Translations under genes and position numbers: made by a program
The notes under the pieces: generated by a model
Database searches by the model: none
Told to the model about the DNA's origin: nothing
Seen by the model: the letters and a program-made list of their open reading frames with translations, nothing else
DNA from: Streptomyces zhaozhouensis
GTDB lineage: Bacteria > Actinomycetota > Actinomycetes > Streptomycetales > Streptomycetaceae
Assembly (NCBI RefSeq): GCF_900230195.1
Contig: NZ_OCNE01000016.1
Coordinates: 62,001 to 126,000 of the forward strand
Direction: 5' to 3'
Length of the DNA stretch: 64,000 nt
In this document: one piece after another, positions 1-9,300 of the stretch
Layout of the letters: every line of letters starts with the position of its first letter
How positions within the stretch are numbered: the stretch's first letter is position 1

Positions 1-692
1 ATGGTAAAGACCAGGTCGTGCCAGCCGGCGAAACTGGTCTGCTCCTTCGTGTGGGTGTTGACCGCCTCCCAGGGATCGGGCCGGTAGGTGTCCCAGGAAG
101 TGGTAAAGAGCGTGTGGTCGGTCTCGCCCCAACCGCCGTTGGGCAGGTACTCGAAGTCGTACTCCGAGTAGTCGGGGTCCATCGGGGCCCGCAGGTCGTT
201 GATGGAGAAGAACGTCTGCACCAGCCGGTCGCCGTCGGGGCCCGAGCGGGGCTCGTCGGAGAAGCGGACCCGGGCCGCGTAGGTGCCCTGCTCGAACTTG
301 ACCGCCGAGGTGAACACCTCGGTCTGCTCGGTGCCTTCGGGCGTTCCGTCCGTTCCGGACTCCAGGTTGAGCACGGTCCCGCCCTCGCCCGGCGCGAAGG
401 TGACGTTCTCGGCCAGCCAGCCCGCCCCCGGGACGCCGGGACCCCCGCCGCCGGTGCGGACGACCCAGCCGTGCTGGGAGAGCGCGGGGTCGTCGTGGGC
501 GGAGTAGCTGAAGTCGTCGAAGAGCTCCTGCGCCGGGGGCTCCACGGCGCGCGGCGCGGCGGTGTCCTCGGCTTCCGGCTCGCCCGCCTGGGAGGTGCCG
601 GCGACGCCGAGGCCGGCGAGCAGCGCGAGTCCGGCGCCGAGGGCGGCGCAGCGCCTGGGCGTGAGGGTGCGGGTGCGGGTGCGGTGAGGCAT
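1..692 (-). CDS. Secreted GH16-like glycoside hydrolase, N-terminal part (cut by window start)
   Basis: Only the first 230 or so residues lie in the window; the C-terminus is beyond position 1. The ATG at 692-690 follows AAGGAG at a good distance. Residues 1-36 form a signal peptide with an Arg-rich start, a hydrophobic core near 15-32 and a small-residue cleavage region. The mature part reads as a beta-sandwich hydrolase, and residues 177-181 are EYDFE, fitting the GH16 ExDxE catalytic signature (nucleophile and acid/base Glu). Being secreted, it should cut an extracellular beta-glycan. It lies next to a GH20 hexosaminidase and a sugar importer, so the three may serve one glycan. The exact GH16 subfamily and substrate cannot be read from this fragment. 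Confidence 0.65.
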   Translation of the reverse strand, partial: MPHRTRTRTLTPRRCAALGAGLALLAGLGVAGTSQAGEPEAEDTAAPRAVEPPAQELFDDFSYSAHDDPALSQHGWVVRTGGGGPGVPGAGWLAENVTFAPGEGGTVLNLESGTDGTPEGTEQTEVFTSAVKFEQGTYAARVRFSDEPRSGPDGDRLVQTFFSINDLRAPMDPDYSEYDFEYLPNGGWGETDHTLFTTSWDTYRPDPWEAVNTHTKEQTSFAGWHDLVFT

Positions 693-763
693 GGGGGTTC
701 TCCTTCGCGGAGTGCGCTCGGGGATCTCGGGTGGGGGTGGCAGCGGCCCCTCGGTGCCGGTGG

Positions 764-2320
764 TCAGCCCAGAGGGCTGTCCTGGGGCGCCGGGGGGCGG
801 TGCGGGGTTCGGTGGTTCACGCCCAGCTTGTCCAGTCGCTCGCCGTGCTTTACCAGTCGTTCGGTGAGGGAACGGGGCCCGCGCGCGGGGGCGGCGCCCG
901 GCGCGCTCCAGGCCGCCTCGGCGAGCGCGGCCAGTCGGGGGAAGGCCAGGTACTCCACGTCCGCGGGGGTGGGGGCGAACTCGGTCCACAGCTGGGCCTG
1001 GGTGCCGAGCACCGCCTCGGCGTGCGGGAGCCGGGCGGGTGCCGGGTCGAAGCCGGCGACGGCGTCCAGGGTCACCACCCCGTCCTGGCCCAGCGGTTCG
1101 CCCGGGTCGGCGGAGCGCGGGTAGTCCAGATAGGTACGGTCCCAGGGGGTGGCGACGACCCGGTGACCACGGCGGGCGGCGAGCGCGGTGTGCTCCCCGG
1201 CGCGCCACGACATGGTCAGCGTCTCGGGCGGCAGCGCCGCCTCCTCCCCCTCGTCCCAGCTGACCGGAGTGCGGCCGTTCTCCCGCAGGAACTCCGCCAT
1301 CCGCCGCAGGAACCAGCCGCGCAGCGCGGCGGGGCCCGAAAGGCCTTCGGCGCGGACCCTGGCCAGCGCGGCCGGGCTGCTCTCCCACTCGACGGTGGGG
1401 CACTCGTCGCCGCCGATGTGCACGTGCTCGGCGGGGAAGACGTCCATCACCTCGGCCAGCACCTCGCGGCACAGCTCAAGCGCCGCGTCGGAGACGCCGA
1501 GCACGTTCCGGCAGACGCCCCACTCCGTCCAGACCGGGAGGCGTCGGGTCGGGTCGTTGCCGAGGTGCGGGTAGGCGGCGAGCAACGCCCGTGTGTGGCC
1601 GGGGAGTTCGATCTCGGGGACGACGGTCACACCGCGCGAGGCCGCGTGCTTTACCAGTTCGGTGAGCTCGCCTCTGGTGTAGTGACCACCGTGCGGAACG
1701 CCGTCGAAGCGGCCACTGCCGGCGCGGCCGACCATCGACTCCGCCCGCCAGCCGCCGACCTCGGTGAGCGCCGGGTGGCCCGCGACGGGCATCCGCCAGC
1801 CCTGGTCGTCGGTGAGATGGAGGTGGAACACGTTCAGCTTGTGGAGCGCCAGCAGGTCGACGAACCGTTTGAGGAACGACAGGGGCTGGAAGTGGCGGGC
1901 GACGTCCAGCATGGCACCGCGCCAGGGGAACCGCGGCCGGTCGGTGATCTCCACGCGGGGAAGTCGCCAGACGACGTCGCGCGCCGGGCTCGCGCCGAGC
2001 GCCGCGGGGGGCAGCAGTTGCAGCAGGGTGGCGGCGCCGTTGCGCAGGCCGGCGAGGGTGCCGGCGCGCAGCAGCACGGCCTCGGAACCGACGGTCAGCC
2101 CGTAGCCCTCGGGGCCGAGGCCGGTCAGCGCGGGATCGATGACCAGTGACAGCTTCCCGTCGGCGCGCGCCGGCAGCGACAGGCCGGTGCTCGGGGCGAG
2201 GGTGGCGCGCAGCAGTGCGGCGACCGGTTCCGTGCCGGGTGTCAGCCGCAGCGCGGTGTCGGCGGTCAGGTGGAAGTGGCCGGTGCGTTCGAGAAGGTGG
2301 TGGGGCAGCGGGATGAGCAC
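764..2320 (-). CDS. GH20 beta-N-acetylhexosaminidase
   Basis: This 518-residue enzyme should remove terminal N-acetylglucosamine or N-acetylgalactosamine from oligosaccharides. The GTG at 2320 follows GGAGG by six bases; longer upstream reading in this frame has no GH20 similarity. An N-terminal GH20b-like domain (about 1-125) precedes the TIM barrel, which starts at the PRFPWRGAMLD segment. Motifs HLHLTDDQGWR and HIGGDECP are visible; the Asp-Glu pair in GGDE is the catalytic pair of the family (substrate-assisted mechanism). No signal peptide is seen, so it probably works in the cytoplasm on imported chitobiose-type sugars. It is divergent from the DasABC-like importer and shares its upstream region. 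Confidence 0.9.
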   Translation of the reverse strand: MLIPLPHHLLERTGHFHLTADTALRLTPGTEPVAALLRATLAPSTGLSLPARADGKLSLVIDPALTGLGPEGYGLTVGSEAVLLRAGTLAGLRNGAATLLQLLPPAALGASPARDVVWRLPRVEITDRPRFPWRGAMLDVARHFQPLSFLKRFVDLLALHKLNVFHLHLTDDQGWRMPVAGHPALTEVGGWRAESMVGRAGSGRFDGVPHGGHYTRGELTELVKHAASRGVTVVPEIELPGHTRALLAAYPHLGNDPTRRLPVWTEWGVCRNVLGVSDAALELCREVLAEVMDVFPAEHVHIGGDECPTVEWESSPAALARVRAEGLSGPAALRGWFLRRMAEFLRENGRTPVSWDEGEEAALPPETLTMSWRAGEHTALAARRGHRVVATPWDRTYLDYPRSADPGEPLGQDGVVTLDAVAGFDPAPARLPHAEAVLGTQAQLWTEFAPTPADVEYLAFPRLAALAEAAWSAPGAAPARGPRSLTERLVKHGERLDKLGVNHRTPHRPPAPQDSPLG

Positions 2321-2385
2321 GGATGCCTCCGAGGGGCGGGCGGCCCGGGGTCCACGGGTGGGGAGACGTGTGTCTGCTTCACCAA

Positions 2386-2420
2386 CTGGTAAGCAAAAAG
2401 CCGAAGCTGGTAAAGCAAAG
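2386..2420. promoter_or_regulatory. Direct repeat CTGGTAAGCAAA / CTGGTAAAGCAAA between divergent GH20 and importer genes
   Basis: Two near-identical 12-13-base elements start 21 bases apart (2386 and 2407), about two helical turns, in the gap between the hexosaminidase start (2320) and the binding-protein start (2682). A further ACTGGTCA half-site lies near 2632. This looks like a shared operator. ACTGGTC is also half of the DasR consensus, but no full 16-base DasR palindrome is present in the gap. Confidence 0.35.
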
Positions 2421-2681
2421 TGGCAGCCCCGGCGGAACGATGTCAAGGGTGGCGGGGGCACGGAACTCGCCGGCCCCCGGGGGACGGCCGTCGGTCGCCG
2501 AGGGTGACAAACCTCCATGCCGCAGGGGTAGTTCGCGGCGTCACCCGGCCGAACCGGGAATTCCCCGCAGCCTTGACGACCCCAAAGGTCTATGCCATTT
2601 TCGACGCTTACCACGCCCCACAGCCAAGCCAACTGGTCAATCACGCCTGTCTCCTTCGCCCTCCCCCACCCGAGGTGACCC

Positions 2682-3935
2682 GTGAAGTTCCGTCCTCTGG
2701 CCTGTGCCACCGTCCTGACCAGCGTCATGGCCCTGACAGCCTGCGGGGGCTCCTCGGGCGACGGCGACGGTCCCGTGACCCTGGACGTCTGGCTGATGCG
2801 CGACAGCGTCAGCCAGGAGTTCCAGGAGGAGTTCGTCACCGCCTTCGAGGAGGCGCACCAGGACATCGACGTCAACGTGCAGATCCAGGACTGGAACGGC
2901 ATAGGCGAACGCGTCACCGCCGCCCTGGCCAGCAACGACGCCCCCGATGTCATCGAGGTGGGCAACACCCAGGTCGCCCAGTACGCGGCCAGCGGCGGGG
3001 TCACCGACCTCACCGACCGGGTCGGGGAGCTGGGCGGCGAGGACTGGTTGCCGGGGCTGGCCGAGCCGGGCGCGGTGGAGGACCGTCAGTACGGGATCCC
3101 CTACTACGCGGCCAACCGAGTGGTCATCTACCGCACCGACCTCTTCGAGGCCGCCGGCATCGACCCGGCCGAACTCACCACGCGCGACGCCTGGTTGTCC
3201 GCCACCGAGCAGTTGAACGAACCCGAGGGCCAGCAGGGGATCTATCTGCCGGGACAGAACTGGTATGCGCTGTCCGGGTTCATCTGGGACGAGGGCGGCG
3301 AACTCGCCGTGGAGACCGGCGACGGCTGGGAGGGGGCGCTGCACACCCCCGAGGCCCTGGCCGGCATGGAGTTCTACGAGCGGCTCCAGGCACTGGGGCA
3401 GGGCCCGCGCGACTCCGACGAGGCCGAACCCCCGCAGGTCGAGGTCTTCGCCGGGAACGAGGTGGCCCAGATCATCGCCGTGCCAGGCGGCGCGAAACTG
3501 ATCGCGGAACGCAACCCCGAACTGGAGGGGAGGATCGGCTTCTTCCCGATCCCCGGCAAGACCGCCGACACCCCGGGCGCCGTCTTCACCGGCGGCTCCG
3601 ACCTGATCATCCCGGCCGCCTCCCACGACCCCGAGGCCGCCTTCACCTTCGTCGAGGAACTGACCGGGGAGCACTGGCAGCAGGAGCTGTCGCGCGCCAT
3701 GAGCTATGTGCCCAACAAGACGACGCTGGTCGACCAGGTCGCCGACGACCCGGGCGTGGCCGCGATGGCGGTCGGCGCCGCCAACGGCCGGGCCACGCCC
3801 AACACGCCCGCGTGGGCGGCGGTCGAGGCGGAGAACCCGATCAAGGAGTATCTGACGGCGGTGCTCACCGGCTCCGATCCGGCCGACGCCGCGCGCGACG
3901 CCTCCGAGATCATCACCAGGGCGCTCAATCCGTAA
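2682..3935 (+). CDS. Sugar ABC transporter substrate-binding lipoprotein (DasA-like)
   Basis: A 417-residue family-1 extracellular solute-binding protein. The GTG at 2682 follows GAGGTG. Residues 1-21 are a lipoprotein signal ending in LTACGG, so Cys21 is the lipid-anchored residue. The mature protein has the usual features of oligosaccharide binders, including the DAPDVIEVGNTQ segment near residue 86 and GGSDLIIP near 305. It heads an operon with two permeases, and a GH20 hexosaminidase is divergent from it. In Streptomyces the DasABC importer for chitobiose has this kind of context, so an amino-sugar disaccharide is the likely ligand; this is inference from context. Confidence 0.85.
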   Translation: MKFRPLACATVLTSVMALTACGGSSGDGDGPVTLDVWLMRDSVSQEFQEEFVTAFEEAHQDIDVNVQIQDWNGIGERVTAALASNDAPDVIEVGNTQVAQYAASGGVTDLTDRVGELGGEDWLPGLAEPGAVEDRQYGIPYYAANRVVIYRTDLFEAAGIDPAELTTRDAWLSATEQLNEPEGQQGIYLPGQNWYALSGFIWDEGGELAVETGDGWEGALHTPEALAGMEFYERLQALGQGPRDSDEAEPPQVEVFAGNEVAQIIAVPGGAKLIAERNPELEGRIGFFPIPGKTADTPGAVFTGGSDLIIPAASHDPEAAFTFVEELTGEHWQQELSRAMSYVPNKTTLVDQVADDPGVAAMAVGAANGRATPNTPAWAAVEAENPIKEYLTAVLTGSDPADAARDASEIITRALNP

Positions 3936-4170
3936 CGCGCGCCCCTCGCCCCACGCACGCGCCCGGCACTTCGGCGCACCCGCCCCCCGCGTTCCGTCCC
4001 CCACACCACTCCGCGCGCCCCACTCCACGCGCACCGAGCCACGCGCCTTAAGCCACGCCCCACGTCCCGTTCCCCGAGCGGGTCCCCTCCGGGTGGGCCC
4101 GTGCCCGGCCCACCGCCGGACCGGTCGTCCCCCACCGGTCGGCGCCCCGGGCGGAGTCGAAGGGAGTCCC

Positions 4171-5157
4171 ATGCAGGCCACCGGCCGGCGCCCACGGCGC
4201 GCCACGCCGTCCGCGACCGTTCCCGAGCCCCCACCGAGCCGGGGCACGCCCCACCCCGGAGGCCGCCCGCGCGGCTCGGGCTGGTGGCCCTACCTGCTGA
4301 TCGCGCCCACGGTGCTGGGCGCGGCGGCGCTGCTGCTGGTTCCGTTGCTGCGCGGCGTGCTGATCTCGCTCCAGGACTTCCGACTACGCGAACTGATCAA
4401 CGGTGACGCGCGGTTCGTCGGGCTGGACAACTACACGGAGCTGCTGGGGGACCCCCGCTTCTGGGAGGTGGTCCGTCGCACCTTCCTCTTCATGGCGATC
4501 AACGTGGTGCTGATCATGGTGCTCTCCACGCTGGTCGCGCTGCTGGTCGAACGGTTGGGGCGGTTCGGCAGGACGATGGTGCTGAGCGGTCTGGTGCTGG
4601 GCTGGGGGATGCCGGTGATCGCGGCGACCACGGTCTTCCAGTGGATGTTCCACTCGGAGTACGGAGTGGTCAACTGGTCACTAACCAGTCTGGGCTTCGA
4701 CTCGTTCGACCGCTATCCCTGGTTTGCCAACGGCCCCGCGGCCTTTGCCATCGTGGTCTTTCTGGTGGTCTGGCAGTCGATCCCGTTCGCCGCCATCACC
4801 CTCTACGCCGGACTGACCACTGTGCCCAGGGAGTTGCACGAGGCCGCCCGGCTCGACGGCGCCGGCGCCTGGCAGGCGTTCCGCACCATCACCTACCCGA
4901 TGCTGCGGCCGATCTTCCTGCTGGTGCTCTGCCTGGAGGTGATCTGGACCTTCCGGGCGTTCGTCCAGATCTGGGTGATCACCCAGGGCGGCCCCGGCGA
5001 CGCCACCACGATCCTGCCCGTCTACGCCGTGCAGACCGCGCTCTCCCAGCAACGCTACGACCTGGGCTCGGCCGCCTCGATGATCACGGTGCTGCTGATG
5101 TCGACCGTCCTGGTCGTCTACTTCCGCCAGCTCTACCGGCAGGAGGCCGAGCTGTGA
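4171..5157 (+). CDS. Sugar ABC transporter permease 1 (DasB/MalF type)
   Basis: A 328-residue inner-membrane permease. The ATG at 4171 follows AGGGAG with suitable spacing; a start further upstream would add unrelated residues. After a polar, Pro/Arg-rich N-terminus of about 45 residues come six membrane segments. The EAA loop (EAARLDGAGAWQAF, cytoplasmic) that docks the ATPase is clear near residues 229-242. It overlaps the next permease by four bases (GTGA), showing translational coupling. No ATPase gene is nearby, as in other Streptomyces sugar importers that share MsiK. Confidence 0.9.
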   Translation: MQATGRRPRRATPSATVPEPPPSRGTPHPGGRPRGSGWWPYLLIAPTVLGAAALLLVPLLRGVLISLQDFRLRELINGDARFVGLDNYTELLGDPRFWEVVRRTFLFMAINVVLIMVLSTLVALLVERLGRFGRTMVLSGLVLGWGMPVIAATTVFQWMFHSEYGVVNWSLTSLGFDSFDRYPWFANGPAAFAIVVFLVVWQSIPFAAITLYAGLTTVPRELHEAARLDGAGAWQAFRTITYPMLRPIFLLVLCLEVIWTFRAFVQIWVITQGGPGDATTILPVYAVQTALSQQRYDLGSAASMITVLLMSTVLVVYFRQLYRQEAEL

Positions 5158-6038
5158 CCCCCGTCGTGTCGTCGTCCTCCCCCGCCGGGGCCCGGCCGCG
5201 GCCTCCCCGCCGCCGGCCGCGCCGCCACCCGCTGCGCTCGGCGCTGGCCGTCGGGGTCTTCGTCTTCTGCGTCTTCCCCGTCTACTGGATGTTCTCGACC
5301 GCCTTCAAACCGGCGACGGACATCCAGACAGACACACCCCAACTGATTCCGCTCGACTGGACATTGGAACACTTCCGGACCGCGATCAGCAGTGACGGCT
5401 TCTGGCTGTTCTGGCGCAACAGTCTGATGCTCACCGTCGGCGCCGTACTGCTCTCCCTCGTCGTGGCGCTCGGTGCGGCCTTCGCCGTGGCCAGGATGCG
5501 CTGGCGCGGCCGGCGCGCGTTCCTGCTGATCGTCTTCGCCGCGCAGATGGCGCCGTGGGAGTCGCTGATCATCCCGATCTACATCATGTACCGGGACGCC
5601 GACCTGCTGGACCGGCTGCCCGCGTTGACGTTGGTCTACTTCATGATCACGCTGCCCTTCACCATCGTGGTGCTGCGCAACTTCCTGGCCACCGTGCCGG
5701 AGGAGCTGGAGGAGGCGGCCCAGGTCGACGGCTGCACCCGCCCGCAGGCGTTCCGGCGGGTGGTCTTCCCGCTGCTGGCCCCCGGGCTGATGGCGACCTC
5801 CCTCTTCGGGTTCATCACGGCATGGAACGAGTTCGCCTACGCCAACTTCCTGATCATCAAGGACCAGGACAGTCGCACCCTGCCCGTCTGGCTCACCTCC
5901 TTCCAAAACACCTTCGGCACCGACTGGGGCGCCACGATGGCGGCCTCCACCCTCTTCGCCGTGCCGGCCCTCCTCATCTTCCTGTTGCTGCAACGCCAGG
6001 TGACCTCGGGCTTCGCCTCGGGAGCCGTCAAGGCGTGA
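5154..6038 (+). CDS. Sugar ABC transporter permease 2 (DasC/MalG type)
   Basis: A 294-residue permease starting at the GTG that overlaps the previous stop codon. The basic, Pro-rich N-terminus leads into the first membrane segment, which ends in FPVYWMFSTAFK, a typical MalG-class start. The EAA loop reads EEAAQVDGCTRPQAF. It pairs with the upstream permease to form the membrane channel of the importer. The next gene starts 45 bases downstream with a clear AAAGGAG site and is probably cotranscribed. Confidence 0.9.
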   Translation: MTPVVSSSSPAGARPRPPRRRPRRHPLRSALAVGVFVFCVFPVYWMFSTAFKPATDIQTDTPQLIPLDWTLEHFRTAISSDGFWLFWRNSLMLTVGAVLLSLVVALGAAFAVARMRWRGRRAFLLIVFAAQMAPWESLIIPIYIMYRDADLLDRLPALTLVYFMITLPFTIVVLRNFLATVPEELEEAAQVDGCTRPQAFRRVVFPLLAPGLMATSLFGFITAWNEFAYANFLIIKDQDSRTLPVWLTSFQNTFGTDWGATMAASTLFAVPALLIFLLLQRQVTSGFASGAVKA

Positions 6039-6083
6039 ACGCGCGGGCCCGCGCCGCACCGCCCTCCGGACCAAAGGAGCGCC

Positions 6084-7550
6084 ATGACCGCCGATCTCCC
6101 CTCCCACCGTCCGCCCCGCCTCTCCCGACGCGGTCTCCTCGGCGCCTCGGCGGCCCTCGGCGCCGCCGCCGCCTTCGGACCGTCCTCCCCCGCGGCCGCC
6201 GCGCACCCCGCACGCGCCGCGCGTCCCCCACGCACCCCACGCGCCGCCGCCGAGGTGGTGCCCGTCGACTGGGCCGGACTCGGCGACTACGCCGCGACCG
6301 ACCCGGCCGGCGGCCGCACGGTCACGGTCCTCGCCGGCAGCGCGCGCTACCTCATCGGCCCCTGGTACGCCGGGACCTACCGCACCTACCTCCCCGACGG
6401 CTACATCGACCTGCGCGGCACCGACGAGCGCGCCATCCGGCTGCCCGCCATGGCGGCGGTGGCCGCGACCACCGCCCTGACCACCGGGGTCTACGACCCC
6501 CGCGACCTGTCGGCCGCCAACGCCACGATCCGCACCCGCAACCTGATCCGCACCCTCGCCGCCCGCCACCTGGCCAACAACGAGGACGAGAAGACCCGTT
6601 GGGGCGGCGGCTGGCAGACCGCGCTGTGGGCGTACTACACCGCCCTGGCCGGCTGGCTGTTCTGGGACGAACTGGATGCCACAGAACGCGGCCATGTCGT
6701 CGCCATGACGGTCTGGGAGGCCGACAGGTTGACCACTGGTAATGACCTGTACCTGGTCGGGACCAGTGGTCATCAGCTCTACGAGCGGCGACGCGACGGC
6801 ACGGTGGTCACCCCGGGCGACAGCAAGGCCGAGGAGAACAGTTGGAGCGCCGCCGTGCTCTCCCTCGCCGAGGTAATGCTCCCCGACCACCCGCACGCCG
6901 CCGCCTGGCAGCGCCGCAACATCGAGCTGCTGGTCTCCGCCGCCGCCTGCCCAGCCGACCTGACCAGCAACGAGACGGTCAACGGCATCGAGCTGTCCCG
7001 TTGGCTGCGCGGTACCAACATCGCCGACGACGGCACCCTCGACAACCACGACCGGCTGCACCCGCTCTACATGGTCTCCTTCGACCAGAGCCTCTACCAG
7101 GGCTTCGTCTACGGCCTCGCCGACCGTGGCGCGCCCCTGGCCGCCCTGCACCACATCCCCCGGGTCTACTCGGCGCTGGTCGACCTGCCGTTCCCCGCCG
7201 AGGACGGCTCCACCACGACGATCTACCAGCCGGGTTCCGGCGAGATCCACTACCCCGAGGGCAACGACTGGGGAACCCACTTCCCCTTCTACTTCGGCAA
7301 CTTCGACCTGCTGGTCTCCCTCACCGGCCAGGACACCGGCATCGCACCGCCCGCCGCCGAGTGGGAGCGGCTGCACAACGAGGAACAGTTGCGGCTGATG
7401 GACCGCTTCACGGACGGCCGCACCTACGGCGAGTCCGGCGAGAACACGTACTACGGCCGCGAACACCGCATCGGCGCGATGGCCGGGCAGGCGTTCCTCA
7501 CGCTGTATGTGGCCCGCAACGACCGGGAGAACCGGCTGCGTTTCGTCTGA
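6084..7550 (+). CDS. Tat-exported protein of unknown function, likely carbohydrate-active
   Basis: A 488-residue protein preceded by AAAGGAG. Residues 10-40 form a Tat signal (SRRGLLGASAALG, then a hydrophobic and Ala-rich stretch). The mature part is rich in Trp, Tyr and His and has an alpha-helical pattern with repeats of the kind found in alpha/alpha toroid lyases and hydrolases (segments GGWQTALWAYYTALAGW and NDWGTHFPFYFGNFD). I cannot assign a family. Its position at the end of a sugar-importer operon beside GH20 and GH16 genes suggests an extracellular role in breaking down the glycan whose products are imported. Confidence 0.6.
   Translation: MTADLPSHRPPRLSRRGLLGASAALGAAAAFGPSSPAAAAHPARAARPPRTPRAAAEVVPVDWAGLGDYAATDPAGGRTVTVLAGSARYLIGPWYAGTYRTYLPDGYIDLRGTDERAIRLPAMAAVAATTALTTGVYDPRDLSAANATIRTRNLIRTLAARHLANNEDEKTRWGGGWQTALWAYYTALAGWLFWDELDATERGHVVAMTVWEADRLTTGNDLYLVGTSGHQLYERRRDGTVVTPGDSKAEENSWSAAVLSLAEVMLPDHPHAAAWQRRNIELLVSAAACPADLTSNETVNGIELSRWLRGTNIADDGTLDNHDRLHPLYMVSFDQSLYQGFVYGLADRGAPLAALHHIPRVYSALVDLPFPAEDGSTTTIYQPGSGEIHYPEGNDWGTHFPFYFGNFDLLVSLTGQDTGIAPPAAEWERLHNEEQLRLMDRFTDGRTYGESGENTYYGREHRIGAMAGQAFLTLYVARNDRENRLRFV
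6752..6767. promoter_or_regulatory. DasR-like palindrome inside the 6084 gene
   Basis: CCTGGTCGGGACCAGT differs only slightly from the DasR consensus ACTGGTCTAGACCAGT. It lies well inside a coding region, so it may be chance or part of the dispersed ACCAGT motif family seen across this window. Confidence 0.2.
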
Positions 7551-7578
7551 ACGACCGGGGTCGGCACTTTGCCGGACG

Positions 7579-7617
7579 GCGCGGCCGGTCCGCGCGGCCG
7601 GTCCGCGCGGCCGGTCC
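7579..7617. repeat. Three tandem copies of a 13-bp GC repeat
   Basis: GCGCGGCCGGTCC occurs three times head to tail in the gap between the convergent 6084 gene and livF. Confidence 0.7.
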
Positions 7618-7723
7618 GCGCGACCATCGATGTCGGCCGTCGTCACCGGCCGGCCGCACCCGTGCCCCCGACGACGCCGTCGCGCCGCCCCCGCCCCGCC
7701 CGCGCGCACTCCGAGGGGGAACG

Positions 7724-7756
7724 GCGCCCCCGGGCCTGGCGGCTGCCCGGGGGCGC
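7724..7756. terminator. Bidirectional terminator hairpin
   Basis: A perfect 12-bp stem (GCGCCCCCGGGC pairing with GCCCGGGGGCGC) with a 9-base loop lies between two convergent transcription units. No T-run follows, as is usual for actinomycete terminators. Confidence 0.65.
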
Positions 7757-7781
7757 TGTCCCCTGCGGAAACGGGGGTGGT

Positions 7782-8555
7782 TCAGGCCGTCGACCTGGGC
7801 CGGCCTCCCAGATACAGCTCGGAGAGGCGCTGGTCGGCGAGGAGTTCGGCGGCCGGGCCCGAGATGTGGACGCGGCCGAGGTCGAGGACGCAGCCGAGGT
7901 CGGCGGTCTCCAGCGCGCGCCGCGCGTTCTGCTCCACGAGCAGCACGGCCGTGCCCGCGTCCCGCATCCGGGTGATCTGCTGGAAGACCGTCGCCGTGGT
8001 CTTGGGGTCGAGCCCCATCGACGGCTCGTCGAGCAGCACCACCTTGGGGTCGATCATCAGCGAACGGGCGAACTCCACCTGCTTCTGCTGCCCGCCGGAC
8101 AGCAGCCCGGCGAGTTGCTTCCACCGCTCCCCCACGATCGGGAAGAGCTCCTGGACGAACGCCACCCGCTCCGCGATCCGGGCCCGGTCGCGCAGCGTGT
8201 ACGCGCCGAGCAGCACGTTCTCCTCGACCGTCATCTCGCGGAAGACGCTGTGCCCCTGGAGCACGTGGGCGAGCCCGGAGCGCAGCATCTGCTGCGGTCC
8301 CTGGCCCGTGACGTCCGAGCCGTCGACCACCACACGCCCCTCGCGCGGGCGCAGCAGTCCGCTGGCGACCTTGAGCACGGTGGACTTGCCGGCGCCGTTC
8401 GGGCCGACCAGGCAGACCACGGTGCGCGGCGGCACCTTGACGGAGAGCCCCCGCAGCACCATGGCGGCCCGGCCGTAGCCGGCGTACACGTCGTCGAGCA
8501 CCAGCAGCGGGCGTTCGGCCGGCCGCGTGGTCCCGTCCTTCTCCTCAGACGCCAA
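7782..8555 (-). CDS. livF: Branched-chain amino acid-type ABC transporter ATPase LivF
   Basis: A 257-residue ATPase of the high-affinity hydrophobic amino acid or amide importer class. The TTG at 8555 overlaps the end of livG and is preceded by GGAGG. Walker A is GPNGAGKST (51-59), the signature is LSGGQQ, Walker B is VVLLDEPS, and the H-loop region reads LVEQNARRAL, typical of LivF. It is the last gene of livKHMGF, and a strong hairpin follows it at 7724-7756. Confidence 0.93.
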   Translation of the reverse strand: MASEEKDGTTRPAERPLLVLDDVYAGYGRAAMVLRGLSVKVPPRTVVCLVGPNGAGKSTVLKVASGLLRPREGRVVVDGSDVTGQGPQQMLRSGLAHVLQGHSVFREMTVEENVLLGAYTLRDRARIAERVAFVQELFPIVGERWKQLAGLLSGGQQKQVEFARSLMIDPKVVLLDEPSMGLDPKTTATVFQQITRMRDAGTAVLLVEQNARRALETADLGCVLDLGRVHISGPAAELLADQRLSELYLGGRPRSTA

Positions 8556-9300
8556 GGTAGGCCTCCAGCACTCGCGGGTCCTCCTGCACCACCGAGGGCG
8601 GCCCCTCGGCGATGGGCCGGCCCCGGTCGAAGACGACCACATGGTCGGAGAGGCTCATCACCATCTCCATGTTGTGCTCGACGATCAGGAACGTCTTGCC
8701 CTCGGCGTTCAACTCCCTGACCAGCGAGCCGATCCGGCCGATCAACGACGGATTGACGCCGCCCGCCGGCTCGTCGAGCATGATCGTGTCGGGGTCGGAC
8801 ATCAGCACCCCCGCCAGTTCCAGCAGCTTCTGCTGTCCGTAGGAGATGGCGCCGGCCTCGGCGTTCTCCAGGTGGTCCAGGCCGACGCGCACCAGCAGCC
8901 CCCGTGCGCGCTCGATCGCCTCGGCCTCGCGGGCGGGCGCCAGCAGTTGGCGCAGCCCGGTGGCGCGGACCGCCACCAGCAGATTCTCCAGCAGGGTCAT
9001 CCGGGGGAAGATCCGGCACAGCTGGAAGCTGCGGCCGATGCCACCGCGTGCGATCCGGTGCGGCGGGCGGCCGGTGATCTCCTTCCCCCGCAAAAGGACA
9101 GAACCGGAGTCCGGTTTGATCATCCCGGTCACGCAGTTGAAGAAAGTGGTCTTGCCGGAACCGTTCGGCCCGATCAACGCGTTGATCCGACCGTCGCGGA
9201 AGGCGACCGTGGCCTCGTCGACCGCCCGCACCCCGCCGAAGGACTTGGTCAGGCGCACGGTCTCCAGACCGGTGGCCGGCTTCTTCGCCGCCTCGCTCAT
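8545..9300 (-). CDS. livG: Branched-chain amino acid-type ABC transporter ATPase LivG
   Basis: A 251-residue partner ATPase. Walker A is GPNGSGKTT (44-52). The signature motif is replaced by ISYGQQ, normal for LivG proteins. Walker B is IMLDEPAGG and the switch His lies in VEHNMEMVM. Its ATG overlaps the livM stop by four bases, and its own 3' end overlaps livF. Confidence 0.93.
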   Translation of the reverse strand: MSEAAKKPATGLETVRLTKSFGGVRAVDEATVAFRDGRINALIGPNGSGKTTFFNCVTGMIKPDSGSVLLRGKEITGRPPHRIARGGIGRSFQLCRIFPRMTLLENLLVAVRATGLRQLLAPAREAEAIERARGLLVRVGLDHLENAEAGAISYGQQKLLELAGVLMSDPDTIMLDEPAGGVNPSLIGRIGSLVRELNAEGKTFLIVEHNMEMVMSLSDHVVVFDRGRPIAEGPPSVVQEDPRVLEAYLGV

